Below, piece by piece: positions 23,858 through 33,765 of a stretch of 64,000 bases of DNA. Position numbers and translations under genes: made by a program. The notes below the pieces were generated by a model that ran no database searches, was not told the origin of the DNA, and saw only the letters and a list, made by a program, of their open reading frames with translations. This DNA comes from Staphylotrichum longicolle. Lineage: Eukaryota; Ascomycota; Sordariomycetes; Sordariales; Chaetomiaceae. Each line of letters opens with the position of its first letter. Positions within the stretch are counted from its first letter, which is position 1. The stretch is taken from NCBI GenBank assembly GCA_019096155.1, contig JAHCVI010000002.1, forward strand, positions 5,084,001 to 5,148,000, in the 5' to 3' direction.

Positions 23858-25296
23858 ATGCAGGTGTGCAAGGGCCATCCGCACGTCGATTACCAAGGTT
23901 GTCAGGGGATTAGTGTATTATTCTAAGAAAAGTCTATGTCTCTGGGTAAGTGTTGTTTCAAAAAGCAAATAGTGTTGAGTTTCCCCCCCTCCTCTTCCCT
24001 TCTACCCTGTGGTAGTCCGCCGTCGAATCTCATAGCCGGCGTTCAGAGACTGATCATCAATCGCGTGACCGGCACAGTCTGGAGCTTCTGGGGGCTTGCA
24101 CGTTAGCAAAGGTGCAATTCTGGGGACTTTCTGAAGGTTGGGCATGCACTGACTTTAGGACCCTTGGCTTGGGGAAGGGTTGGGAGTTGGCTTGGGTACG
24201 CAAGGCTTCTCATACGCTCCTCGTTTTTGGCGGGCTTGCGGAGGGCATATCGCATGTTGGAATTGAACGAGAGACATGTTGGATGGACGTTGGTAAAGTG
24301 AAGGCGACGTGCAGAGGTGTTGACTTGAGACGATCCTCAACACTGTAATGATGCAGTGTGTGGCTCGCGGCTGTCCAGAATTGTCTTTTTTTTTCGGTAG
24401 CTGGATTGGCCACGCGGACAAGAATTAATGCTGCTCAGACCTTGAATACAGTCATTCCAGGGAAGTCAGGGAAAGTTGACGCTTCTTAAACCCCTTCGTC
24501 TTGCTCACACTCTGGGCTGGTGGCTTCGCCTGCCTTGGTTCTCACGGGATTGCCGACGAAAACAGAGTCAAAAACAAGAAACCCTGGTCCTGCCAATTGA
24601 CACGGGCACCATCCTGATAATGTTCGTTTCTTTCTGCAGCCACCTCCGGATCTTGTCTTAAGACCAGACTTGTCAATAAAGCAGTTATGATTGGTAAACC
24701 CCATCCTCGCCGCTTGGTCTCCTGCACATGTGTGCTTCCTATCCGACAGGAATTGAGTCTCTGCACTGAGACCAGACTCACGGGAAGAACCACCTTGTTC
24801 CACCACAAAGAGAGGAGTTTCAGGATGTAGCATAAGACCCGCAGGTCTTGTATCACATTTTAGAGCTCCCAATGTCTCACTTTCCCGGAGCTGCAGTGGT
24901 GACCCTTGCCTTAAACAAAGGAGGGACCTGGGGTGCTCCAAGATTGGCCTGGTTTGTCACCTCTCATATCTCACATGCTGCAGCATCCTGACAATGAGCA
25001 GTTCACTAAGACAGCCTGGAACCACGTGGGATGGAAATTATACGAATTGCATGTTCTTCTCCGGCGCGGAAGTAGCGTGAATGTGGTTTCCGAGACGGAC
25101 CCGGAAGTCGCTTGGGGGAAAACGCAAGAGATGTCCTTCGTTGATCAAGAACATGTCATGTTCCCCACATTCGCTTCAGACTTGCTGCACTCTCGCACGT
25201 GTACATGAGCAATATTTCTGGTGGCTTTCCAAAGGGGGTCCGGGGTTTCCGTTGAGTCTCTACAGTACCTGTATGTGCTATCCTCGATGCTTCAAC
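23858..25296. other. Intergenic region, no gene seen
   Basis: About 1.4 kb with only short overlapping frames. It carries the 3' flank of the VOC gene and, on the other strand, that of the sugar permease. Confidence 0.5.
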
Positions 25297-27109
25297 TCAC
25301 AAATGGTTCTCAGCAATAGCCTTCTCCTTGTCCACAAGCTCTCCTGCGTTGGATCCGCTCATGCCCTCGGCCACCACTTTCTTGAAGAACCTCGGGGGCA
25401 CATTCATCGCATACAGCTCATCCAGCTTCTCGAAGGAGAGACCCTTTGTCTCGGGAAACAGGTACCAGCCCCCGATGCCGGCCATAAGACCGGTCCCCAG
25501 AAAGATAAAGCCAACTTTACCGCCCAAGTTCCCGGCATCGGGGTTGATCATGTACGGGACGGTAAACTGCATGATGAGACCCCAGACGGAATTCGTGATG
25601 GTGATAAGACCCTGTGTCGTCGCCCTGAGCCGCGACGTCGCAATCTCGGACGCCAGAACAAAGCCGGTAGCACCGATCGAGAGCTGGTAGATGAGCGCCC
25701 ACACGTACAGCAAGGCGACAATTCCCCAGCTGGCCTTGGTCTTGTCCGGAACGCAGCCCAGGATGCCGATGATCAGAAGCATGAAGCAAAGGGCGAACTG
25801 GGGACCGACAATCAAGAACCGGCGGCCGTAGATCTCGGTCAGGGGGAAGGCTGACATGCTGGCAGCGAGCATGACGGCGTACAGAGCCATAGAGGCGGCA
25901 AAGTAGTTGCTGATGCCGATGAGCTCGAAGAAATACGTCGCGTAGCCGATGACAAATGTAGCACCAATCATCTGCTGCGCGGAAGCGGCGAAGATGGCGG
26001 TCAGAGTGCGTTTGCGGTTGGTCGCGTCGAAGCATTCGGCTTCCAGCTGCACGTTGACGCCCAAGATCCTCCTGGGAGGCCTTGACTCGACGTTGCCGTG
26101 TAAATCACTCGTGAGACGGATCTCTTCTTCCAGGCGTGATGCCTCAATCTCGTAGAATCCCTGTTCCTCGAAGCCGTAGATGCGGCGCAGGGCCTTTTTA
26201 GCCTCCTCTCGCTTGCCTTGGCGGACGAGCCAGTACGGCGACTCGGGGAAGAAGGGCCAGGCGACGGTTAAGATCACTGTCGTTGCGCAATGCAACCCGG
26301 GTCTTAGCAAGGTAATCACCAGGACAGCAGAGGGCATTCTGAGACTTACAGGGGAAGATGTACATGGCGACGATGGGCAGCCACCACTGCCACTTGCCCG
26401 AGATGTGACTGCTGCCCTGTGAGACAACGACGATGGCAAACTGGCCAAAGACGATGCTGGTGTTGAAGAAGCACAGAAAGAAGCCGCGGAGCTCCGGACG
26501 ACAGGTCTCGCCGATCCAGAGCGGCGAGATCGTGAACATCATGCCGATGGCGATGCCGTTCACGCCCCTGCCGGCGAGGTGCATCCGCCAGTCCGGGGCA
26601 AGTTGTTGGAGGACGACGCCGGCGGCGGAGATGAGCGATGCGGCCAGGATGCCCCACTTCCGGCCGTACTTCTCGAGCAGCGGGGCGAAGATGAAGGTGG
26701 CGACGATTTCCGTGGCCGGGGCGATCGAGTTCCAGGCGGACAGGTAGTGTGCTGGGATCAGGTAGCTGCCGTTGTCCTGCAGCACTCCGAACTTTTCTTT
26801 GAAGGCGGGCAACGCAGCGAGTTGTCCTCCGGCTACGATGTCAAAACCCTGCATTACGACGCCAGACGAGATTAGGAGCGCTGTTTGTTTGTGGCCTTGA
26901 GTGTTAGATGCTGTTACCGTCAAGTCATTGTCAGGGGGTGTTTTGACTTGCCCCAAAGTGCGAATCGCGACTGCGATCTCAGCATCTTCCACTTGTTGTC
27001 AGGGTTGACGACCGAGTAGTCGATGCTGGAAATGCGAGTCAGTTCCTGGACTCTTGCTGGGGCCGGGTTCAGACGATCAGCAATCTGCTTACCCGTGTAT
27101 TAGAGCCAT
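25297..27109 (-). CDS. MFS sugar transporter, alpha-glucoside/maltose permease type
   Basis: Four exons are proposed: 27109-27093, 27052-26952, 26895-26350 and 26276-25297, giving 547 residues. Twelve hydrophobic segments are expected. Sugar-porter marks include GRKWGI after the second segment, GRGVNGIAIGM, PESPYWLVRQGKREEAK, ATSRLRATTQGL and the end motif PETKGLSFEKLDELYA. Intron 2 begins GCAAGT, a non-canonical GC-AG intron; with it removed FALW joins GHKQTALL, as expected for the family. The first intron (40 nt) and the 17-nt first exon are the least certain; the ATG has a good CACCATGG context. It probably imports an alpha-glucoside or fructose-containing oligosaccharide across the plasma membrane. 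It is divergent from the GH32 gene, with which it shares a promoter holding a palindromic operator candidate. Confidence 0.87.
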
Positions 27110-27880
27110 GGTGATGACTCTTTGCCCAGAGGTAGGCTCGTGACTCGTGGTTTAGGTGTGATTTCTTTCCGATTTGCAGCGATACTCGGCCCAAGTGCGA
27201 ATGGGTTCAATGTCATCGATGACCATGCTGCAGGTCGGATGGAGGCGACGTAGAGGGAGCATGAGGGAGATTTATCTCAACATATACCCCGAGCATGGCG
27301 AGGTTCTCCAGACCCGACAGCCGGGTCGAGCTGAAAGCCTAGCGGCGCACCAGGGATCGGGGGAGACCTTGGTTGCGAGCAAATGTTGTGCCACCGGGTG
27401 GGTACCAACAGGGGACATCGTTCTGGATCCTCAGTGGAAGTGTAAAATACCCTTGTTGTACCGGCCCTCTCACCCACACCACGAAAAAGCCACAACGCTA
27501 CCCCGCCAAACAAGATCTGGGACAATATCCCGAGGCCAGGGTCATTGGGAACCCCATGGGGCCCCAGATGCCGCTAAGGGGCAACTCCACAGCAGACGGC
27601 TGGACAATGTTCGGATCAGTCCAACTTGTGGTCGTCGCGGAGTTCGACTTAACTCCGCGAAACATGATCAGTGGGGTGTTCGATGCCGAGCTCTATCGAA
27701 GGAAGGGACACGTCACAGGGGATGGGTAAGCATAGCCAGCATGAAGTCCTTGAGGACAATACCGTACCTACCGCACGCATGCTGTTGTTTTCTTCCCTCG
27801 GGTAGTTCAGCTTGAGGAGGCGGTTCAGTCACGATCCCAAACAGTTCCCATTCTCAGCACCCTCTCTCTGCCTGTTTCCC
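27110..27880. promoter_or_regulatory. Divergent promoter between sugar permease and GH32 gene
   Basis: A 771-bp intergenic region with no coding signal. It holds the palindrome at 27,635-27,660, which lies 221 bp from the GH32 ATG and 526 bp from the permease ATG. Confidence 0.7.
27635..27660. promoter_or_regulatory. Palindromic candidate operator CGCGGAG-N10-CTCCGCG (copy 1)
   Basis: Perfect 10-bp inverted arms, TCGCGGAGTT and AACTCCGCGA, are separated by six bases. The core with the same 10-base spacing recurs at 31,931-31,954 in the other divergent promoter of the cluster. Each half contains a CGG triplet, as expected for a dimeric Zn2Cys6 protein. Confidence 0.7.
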
Positions 27881-29754
27881 ATGGCACACTTGACGTCCAC
27901 CCAACAGCCCCGACGGCTGCCCAAGATCCATTTCACTGCAAACAGCTGGATCAATGATCCATGCGCTCCTGGCTACGATCCTCACACCAAGACGTATCAT
28001 CTCTTTTACCAATGTGAGCTTCCCTTCAGCGTCCTGTTGCTCGAGGGACGAAGACTCACCCAGTTCCGTCGCCTTACGCAGGTAACCCCTCCGGTTGTGA
28101 ATGGGGCAACATGTCATGGGGACACATTGTGTCCCGAGACATGCTACACTGGACGCAAGCCGAAGTATCCCCAGCACTCGTCCCGGATCAAACCTACGAC
28201 CGTGAAGGGGTGTTTACCGGCTGCTGGATCCCTCCCATCGACGAGTCCGACAACACCTTGCGGGTCGCATACTCATCGGTCCAACACCTGCCCTTTCACT
28301 GGAGCACGCCACCATATCCCCGCGATGCAGCTGGGTTAGCTATCGCGCTGTCTCGTGATGGCGGCAAGACTTGGGCAAAATCTGCGCGCAACCCCGTCTT
28401 GGCAGGCGAGCCGGCCGGCGTGGAGGTCACCGGGTTTCGCGACCCTTACGTGACGGAGCTGGCTCTGATCCCTTGCGTCGATGGCAAGTCCCGTGAGAGG
28501 GGACCTGTGCTCTACGGGCTCGTCTCGGGCGGGGTACAAGACTGCGGCCCTAACGTCTTCCTGTACAAGATTCGCCGCGACAACGCTGAAGAGGAGTGGA
28601 CATACGCTGGCCCCTTGGTTGACCTACCAGCGAGATTCCAGCCCTCGAAGAAATGGACTGGCAATTACGGTGTCAATTGGGAGTGCGCCAACCTGATTGC
28701 GCTTCAAGCGGGGTCCGAGGTTCGACACTTCATGATCATGGGCGCCGAAGGAGACGTCGAGAAGGATCATGTGGCGTCGTTTCAGCGCCCGGACGCGGCG
28801 CCTTCGCGAACTGTGAGGGCTCAGGTGTGGATGTCGGGCCGTCTTATCACGACTCCAAGCGGCGACGGCGTCCGATTCCAATACGAGCACGGGGGATATC
28901 TCGACCATGGACCATACTACGCTGCGAACTCGTTTACAGACCCACAGTCTGGTCGCACGGTTGTGTACGGTTGGATTCCAGAGGAAGACCTGCCCTTGGG
29001 AGCTGCTGTTGAGAAGGGGTGGAACGGTTCTCTTGCCGTCCCTCGCGAGATCTTCCTCCTCCGGATCCCAAGAGTGGTCGGGACGCTGCGGAGCGCGCTG
29101 CAGGATATCTCTCCCTTCGAGCTCAGCCCGGAGCCGGATGGTGCCACGACGACCGTCTTCACGTTGGGTGTGAGGCCGATCGCGGAACTGGAGCAGCTAC
29201 GTGAGGCCAGTCACCAGCACTGTGCAACCGCCGTCGCCCTGCCGGAACCAGACTCGAGCACGAGCCGAGGCATTTGCCGCACACGGTCTGCAAGTTGGGA
29301 GCTCGAGGCCACCGTTGCCATCGACGCGGGATGTCAAGAGGTCGGCTTCCACCTGCGCCACAATGCAGACTTGTCAGTCGGTGCGACGGTTACATTCTCG
29401 GTCGCGGCCGAGACCATCGTGGTCGATCGTCACGCCTCTAACGACGACCCGGCGATCAATAAGTGTCCGGACGCTGGTCCTTTCACTCTACTCACAACAC
29501 GCGACGCCGAGGGAAGAGATAGTCTGGAAAAGTTTCGTATTCGGATCCTGTCGGACGGAGACATCCTCGAGGTATTCGCAAATGACCGTTTTGCACTCGC
29601 GACCATGGTGTACTCCGGCACCAGCCCGGACTTGGGAGGGCTGACGGCATTTGCGAGAGGAGGCGTGGGCAGTGCTGTGTTTGAGACGATCATGGTATGG
29701 GATGGGCTGGAACTGCAGAGTCGTCGAGGCACACCCTTGCGAGCCGATCGGTGA
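27881..29754 (+). CDS. Glycoside hydrolase family 32 fructosidase, intracellular (invertase/inulinase type)
   Basis: Exons 27881-28013 and 28082-29754 join across a 68-nt GTGAGC...GCAG intron to 601 residues, the usual two-domain GH32 size. Active-site signatures are in order: WINDP with nucleophile Asp26, FRDP (164-166 RDP) for transition-state stabilisation, and WEC with acid/base Glu245. The splice restores YQCNPSGCEWGNMSWGH, a core GH32 strand. The first blade reads NDPC rather than the common NDPNG. There is no signal peptide, so the enzyme should work in the cytosol on imported sugar, hydrolysing beta-fructofuranosyl bonds of sucrose or fructo-oligosaccharides. The C-terminal beta-sandwich is present (LEVFANDRFALATMVY). 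Its last 65 bases overlap the 3' end of the regulator gene on the other strand. Confidence 0.92.
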
Positions 29755-31733
29755 GAGTGCGGTGTAATAGGGATAACGAAGGGCTGGCCTGCACAATGCG
29801 CCTGTCGACGGACCTTGTCGACCGCAAGCAGGCTAGGAGTTGAGCCCAGTCCACCGCACATTCGTTCCGCAGACAAGGGGTTCCAGCGGCCTGGATGACC
29901 GCCATCGACGTCGTGAAGATAGTGGCATAGAGCGTCCAGCGGTTGACGATGCAGTCGCGGACGGCCATCAACATGCTAGGAATTGACTGAATGTATGCGT
30001 GAAAGAATCTCCCGCAGTGCTCGAGTATCTCTGTGGTCGAGATTCTGCCGTCCTGAATGCACTGATACACCGCCGGCCAGTAGATGGATATCTTGCAGCA
30101 GTAATACTGTACGCGGAGAAAGTTGCTAAGCGGTTCAGGGGCAGCCAGGTACCGGAAATGAACGGCGTCGGGCAAAACGCTCTGCCACTCATCGAGCTGC
30201 GTTTCGAGCTCGAGCGCGATGCCTGGCGCGTAGGCGATGTCGCCCCGAGGCGTTCTACGGATGGCAGTGTAGCAGCGATGTAGCATGCGCCTCACGGCGA
30301 TCTCGGCAAGGAAGTATGCCTGGGCTTTGTCCGAAGCAGCCACGGCGCTGCCTGCCGATGCTGTGCTAATGATGCTACTGGGAGAGGCTGTCGTCGTACC
30401 AGGAGAGCCGACGTCGAGATCGAACTGCCACGAACGGCGGCTGTCGGGCAAGTCCACCTTGTCGTCGAAGTTCCATATCCCGCTGTCGACCATGTCGAGC
30501 TGGTCGCGCAGTTCACTCTCGAGCAGTAGAACCGCCCAATAACACCTCTTTGCCTGTTCGTACAGCTCGTTCTTGCCCGCGTCCACACATTTCAGGAGAT
30601 TCTGCACCTTGAAGGAGGCAATCATGGCATAGTCGTACGCCTGGCAGGGCCTGGAAAGGCAGCAGTGGTAGATGCTCAAAAGGACCAACGACTGGATGCT
30701 CTCGATGCTGCCATCGATGAGCACAACCGGCAGCGACGCAGTGGCGGCTTCCAGATAGAGCTCGCTGTTGCCTGCGCAGTGTGACGATGGTGCCCCTGCT
30801 CGTAGCGCTTGATCTTCCTGAACGAGGGCACCCACCGCAGCCACGGAAAGCACCAAGCACGACTCGGGACTGGCCGCCAAAGGTCCTGAAAGTACGCTAA
30901 TATAGCGCTCCGAGAAGCCTGGGCGGAGGATGGGGTACCAGATGTGGACGTGCGCGGAGAAGGCGGCCAGCGCCGCGAGTGCTTGTTGCTGCTGGATAAA
31001 GCGCAGTCTCGCTGCGTGGCCGATGCCCGCATGGGGCGCAATGCCTCTCTCCAGCACCACGAGCTCCCGGGCGAAACTCGGACCCAGTCCGAGAACCTCC
31101 ATCATGCAGTCGGTCACGAGCAGTTGGAAGGGCGATCTCTCAACCCCTGTCACGACATAGCTCTCGGCGTGACTTTGACTTTGGTCATCCGTGTCAACGA
31201 CCGGGGGAAGGTGTTGGGGTTGCGGGTGCGTTGGAGGCGCTGGATGCAAGTTGTTGGCGATGTAGTCCAGCCGGCGGTTGATTGCCGCGAGCTCTGCCTC
31301 CACTCTGCAGCGGTATTAGGGCCAGAAGACCGAAGGATGGGGGAGTTGGAGTGTTGTTCATGAGCACGTACCTCGACGCAGAGCTGGCTTGGCTCTCCTC
31401 GTAGCGGCAATCGAGTCCGCGATGGTGACAGTAGCCACACGCAGGTCTGCGCCGATCACATCTTGTCCTCCTCGCCCTGCAGGCGTTGCACGCCGTTGTG
31501 GTCCGACTGCGGCTCTTTCTTGGCGGACCATCGGGGTTCGAAACCGGGGAATTCGCGTCTGCCGGGACCCCAAAGGGACTCTGGACGTCTTGCTCAGCCA
31601 TCGGCATCGGATTAGACTCGGGACTCGCATGACATTGCCGGCTCGACAGTCGGTGCAGAGCAGTGGGGACATTGTGAGATCCAGGGCATCTGGGGACGGT
31701 CGGCCTGAAATAGCTATCTCCGCCGATTTCCAT
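29690..31733 (-). CDS. Zn2Cys6 transcription factor, likely cluster regulator
   Basis: Exons 31733-31372 and 31304-29690 join in frame across a 67-nt GTACGT...GCAG intron to 658 residues. The binuclear cluster C-X2-C-X6-C-X6-C-X2-C-X6-C lies at about residues 82-109 and is preceded by basic residues (PRKSRSR). A short coiled linker follows the splice (VEAELAAINRRLDYIANNL). The remaining 500 residues are a helical regulatory region of the fungal-specific type. The first in-frame ATG is 31733; 31607 (MPMAEQDV) is an alternative that keeps the zinc cluster. Position between GH32 and GH172 and the repeated palindrome in both promoters suggest it controls the cluster and itself. The stop lies inside the 3' end of the GH32 frame on the opposite strand. 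Confidence 0.87.
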
Positions 31734-32268
31734 TGCTCCCAGGATCACGGCCCAGACCCCGTTGCACCCCACCCACGCCACGCTTGCCCTGGCGCGTCGC
31801 TGACCGGGCAAACCGGGGTTGTGAGAGCGATGCGGGGTAAAAAAGTGGTCCGGAGACGGGAGAGAGGAGGGCTGAGGAAGAAAAGGGGGGTGCCACAGTC
31901 CACATGGATCCTTTCGTAAGTGGGAACTGGCGCGGAGCTAACTGCAACTCCGCGACATTCACAGGATCCAGGTGACTGGATGCGAGTCTGTTACTAAGAT
32001 GGTGGATCTCGAAACACCGCTGCCGTCGAGTTTACCGGCTTCTTTCGGTCTGTCGTGAAGCTCCTCGACGCTTGCCACTTTCTTCTGGGCAGCAGCAAAA
32101 GAATCAGATTTCGAATCTCCCCAGGTTCACGCGGTCTCTTGCTTTCCTGTCTATAAATCCGACAAGATGCCCACGTCACGGCAGACTGTATTCTGCGTCT
32201 CGCATCATTGCATCTATAAGCCTCCCAGACATTGAACCGCCTTGACCTACCTCCCTACCTCACCGGCA
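31734..32268. promoter_or_regulatory. Divergent promoter between regulator and GH172 gene
   Basis: A 535-bp region containing the second palindrome (31,931-31,954) and a TATAAA at 32,153-32,158 oriented toward the GH172 gene, 111 bp before its ATG. Confidence 0.7.
31931..31954. promoter_or_regulatory. Palindromic candidate operator CGCGGAG-N10-CTCCGCG (copy 2)
   Basis: Seven-base arms identical to the core of the copy at 27,635-27,660 and with the same 10-base spacer length. It lies 198 bp from the regulator's ATG and 315 bp from the GH172 ATG. Spacer sequences differ between the copies, so the conservation is confined to the arms. Confidence 0.7.
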
Positions 32269-33645
32269 ATGGCGACTTCGGCTCCATCCTTCTTCCGAGG
32301 AGACCTGCTGTCTTCAGTGGCCCAGCGTAAGACAGCTCGCACTGCCCGGGTCTCCAGCTGGGACCAGTCCGGCCTCAACGAGGATGCCTTCGTCGTGCAG
32401 CCCGGCGAGACGGCAGTCCTCGCAGACCTCGAGGGCCCGGGCATGATCACTCACCTGTGGTTTGTGCAGACTTGCCGCCGCGTCCTCGGGCCGGGCCTCA
32501 TCCCGTATTCCAAGTCGGGCGTCGCCATGATGGAAATCCACAACGCCTTGGGTCTCAGCTACGAAGACAGCGATCCCGACTACTACCGCAAGGTGCTCAT
32601 CCGCATGTACTGGGACGATTCAGAGACTCCCAACGTCATTGCGCCTATCGGGGACTTCTTCTGCCTGGGCCACTCCATGGCTGCCAACTTCCAGTCCCTT
32701 CCCTTCACCGTCTCGGTGAAGCCGTCTGAGGAAAAGAAGTTCGGCGGCTCGGCCGCCTTCAACTGCTACCTGACCATGCCTTTCAACAAGCGTGCGAGGA
32801 TCGAGATCGAAAACCAGGGCGAGCACGCCTACTTCCAGTATTTCTACATCGATTACGAGCTGCTCCCCGCCCCCTTTGATCCCAAGGAAATTCTCTACTT
32901 CCACGCCCACTGGCGGCGCGAGAACCCCACGAACGGCTGGGCCCCAAATGCTATGCAGACGAACAGTCTCGAAACCCAGGTGCCCAACCTCACCGGCGAC
33001 GGTTACACCATCCTCGAGACGACGGGTTCAGGCACATTCATCGGCTGCAACCACTCAGTCCTCCACCACCAAGGCACGTGGTGGGGCGAAGGCGACGACA
33101 TGATCTTCATCGACGACGACACCTGGCCGCCGAGCATGCACGGCACCGGCGGCGAGGACTACTTCAGCCAGGGCTGGGGCATGCAGAAGAACGCCTACCC
33201 CTTCTGCGGCACCATCATCCACGAGGAGGACGTCCCCGGCTACCAGGTCTCGTACCGGTGGCACTTGGCCGACCCGGTGCGCTTCAACAAGAAGATCACG
33301 GTCAAGCTGGAGCACGGCCACGCCAACCACCTCCGCGACGACTGGTCGACGACGGCATACTGGTACCAGACGCTGCCGGGGCCCAAGCTGGATGTCCTCC
33401 CCGTCGACCAGCGGCTGCCGAACAGGCCCACCGTCGCGCCGCCTCCTGAGCCGGCCGCTGACCGGCCGCTGACTGATCTGCAGCAGCAGCTGGTCAAGCA
33501 GAGGGAGGAGAGGCTCGAGGCCTTTGTGCGGGACCGCAACCAGTGGTTGCAGAGAAGGGCCGAGGCATCCCGAAAGAGGGCGCAGAACAACATCGAGATT
33601 GCGAAGGATGTCAGGAAGCGTTTCATCCAGAGCTTGCGGGAATAA
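32269..33645 (+). CDS. GH172 (DUF2961) family protein, candidate alpha-D-fructofuranosidase/difructose-anhydride enzyme
   Basis: A single-exon gene of 458 residues, the normal size for DUF2961. Conserved blocks are visible: FVVQPGETAVLADLEGPGMITHLWF near the N-terminus, IEIHN-type strand (MMEIHNALG), MPF at the first jelly-roll end, WWGEGDDMIFIDDD (Glu274) and HGTGGEDYFSQGWG (Glu296). The two glutamates match the catalytic pair of characterised GH172 enzymes in context and spacing. Family knowledge: GH172 members hydrolyse or synthesise difructose dianhydride I, or act as exo-alpha-D-arabinofuranosidases. No signal peptide, so intracellular. An additional charged helical tail (about 400-458, rich in Gln, Arg and Glu) looks like a coiled coil, perhaps for oligomerisation. 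Linkage to GH32, permease and regulator favours a fructose-containing substrate (inference). Confidence 0.9.
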   Translation: MATSAPSFFRGDLLSSVAQRKTARTARVSSWDQSGLNEDAFVVQPGETAVLADLEGPGMITHLWFVQTCRRVLGPGLIPYSKSGVAMMEIHNALGLSYEDSDPDYYRKVLIRMYWDDSETPNVIAPIGDFFCLGHSMAANFQSLPFTVSVKPSEEKKFGGSAAFNCYLTMPFNKRARIEIENQGEHAYFQYFYIDYELLPAPFDPKEILYFHAHWRRENPTNGWAPNAMQTNSLETQVPNLTGDGYTILETTGSGTFIGCNHSVLHHQGTWWGEGDDMIFIDDDTWPPSMHGTGGEDYFSQGWGMQKNAYPFCGTIIHEEDVPGYQVSYRWHLADPVRFNKKITVKLEHGHANHLRDDWSTTAYWYQTLPGPKLDVLPVDQRLPNRPTVAPPPEPAADRPLTDLQQQLVKQREERLEAFVRDRNQWLQRRAEASRKRAQNNIEIAKDVRKRFIQSLRE

Positions 33646-33765
33646 ATAGATGGGGCAACAATCTACGCTAAGCATTTAGAATACCTTCAAAAGCAAAGAA
33701 TTGTAACAGTCACCGGCCTCACTGACTTCCATCAAAATGTCAAGCCCGCACCCCATTGCTCTTGT

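Noticed and set aside
25949..26155. Plus-strand frames inside the sugar permease region
   Set aside because: Antisense shadows of conserved transporter exons.
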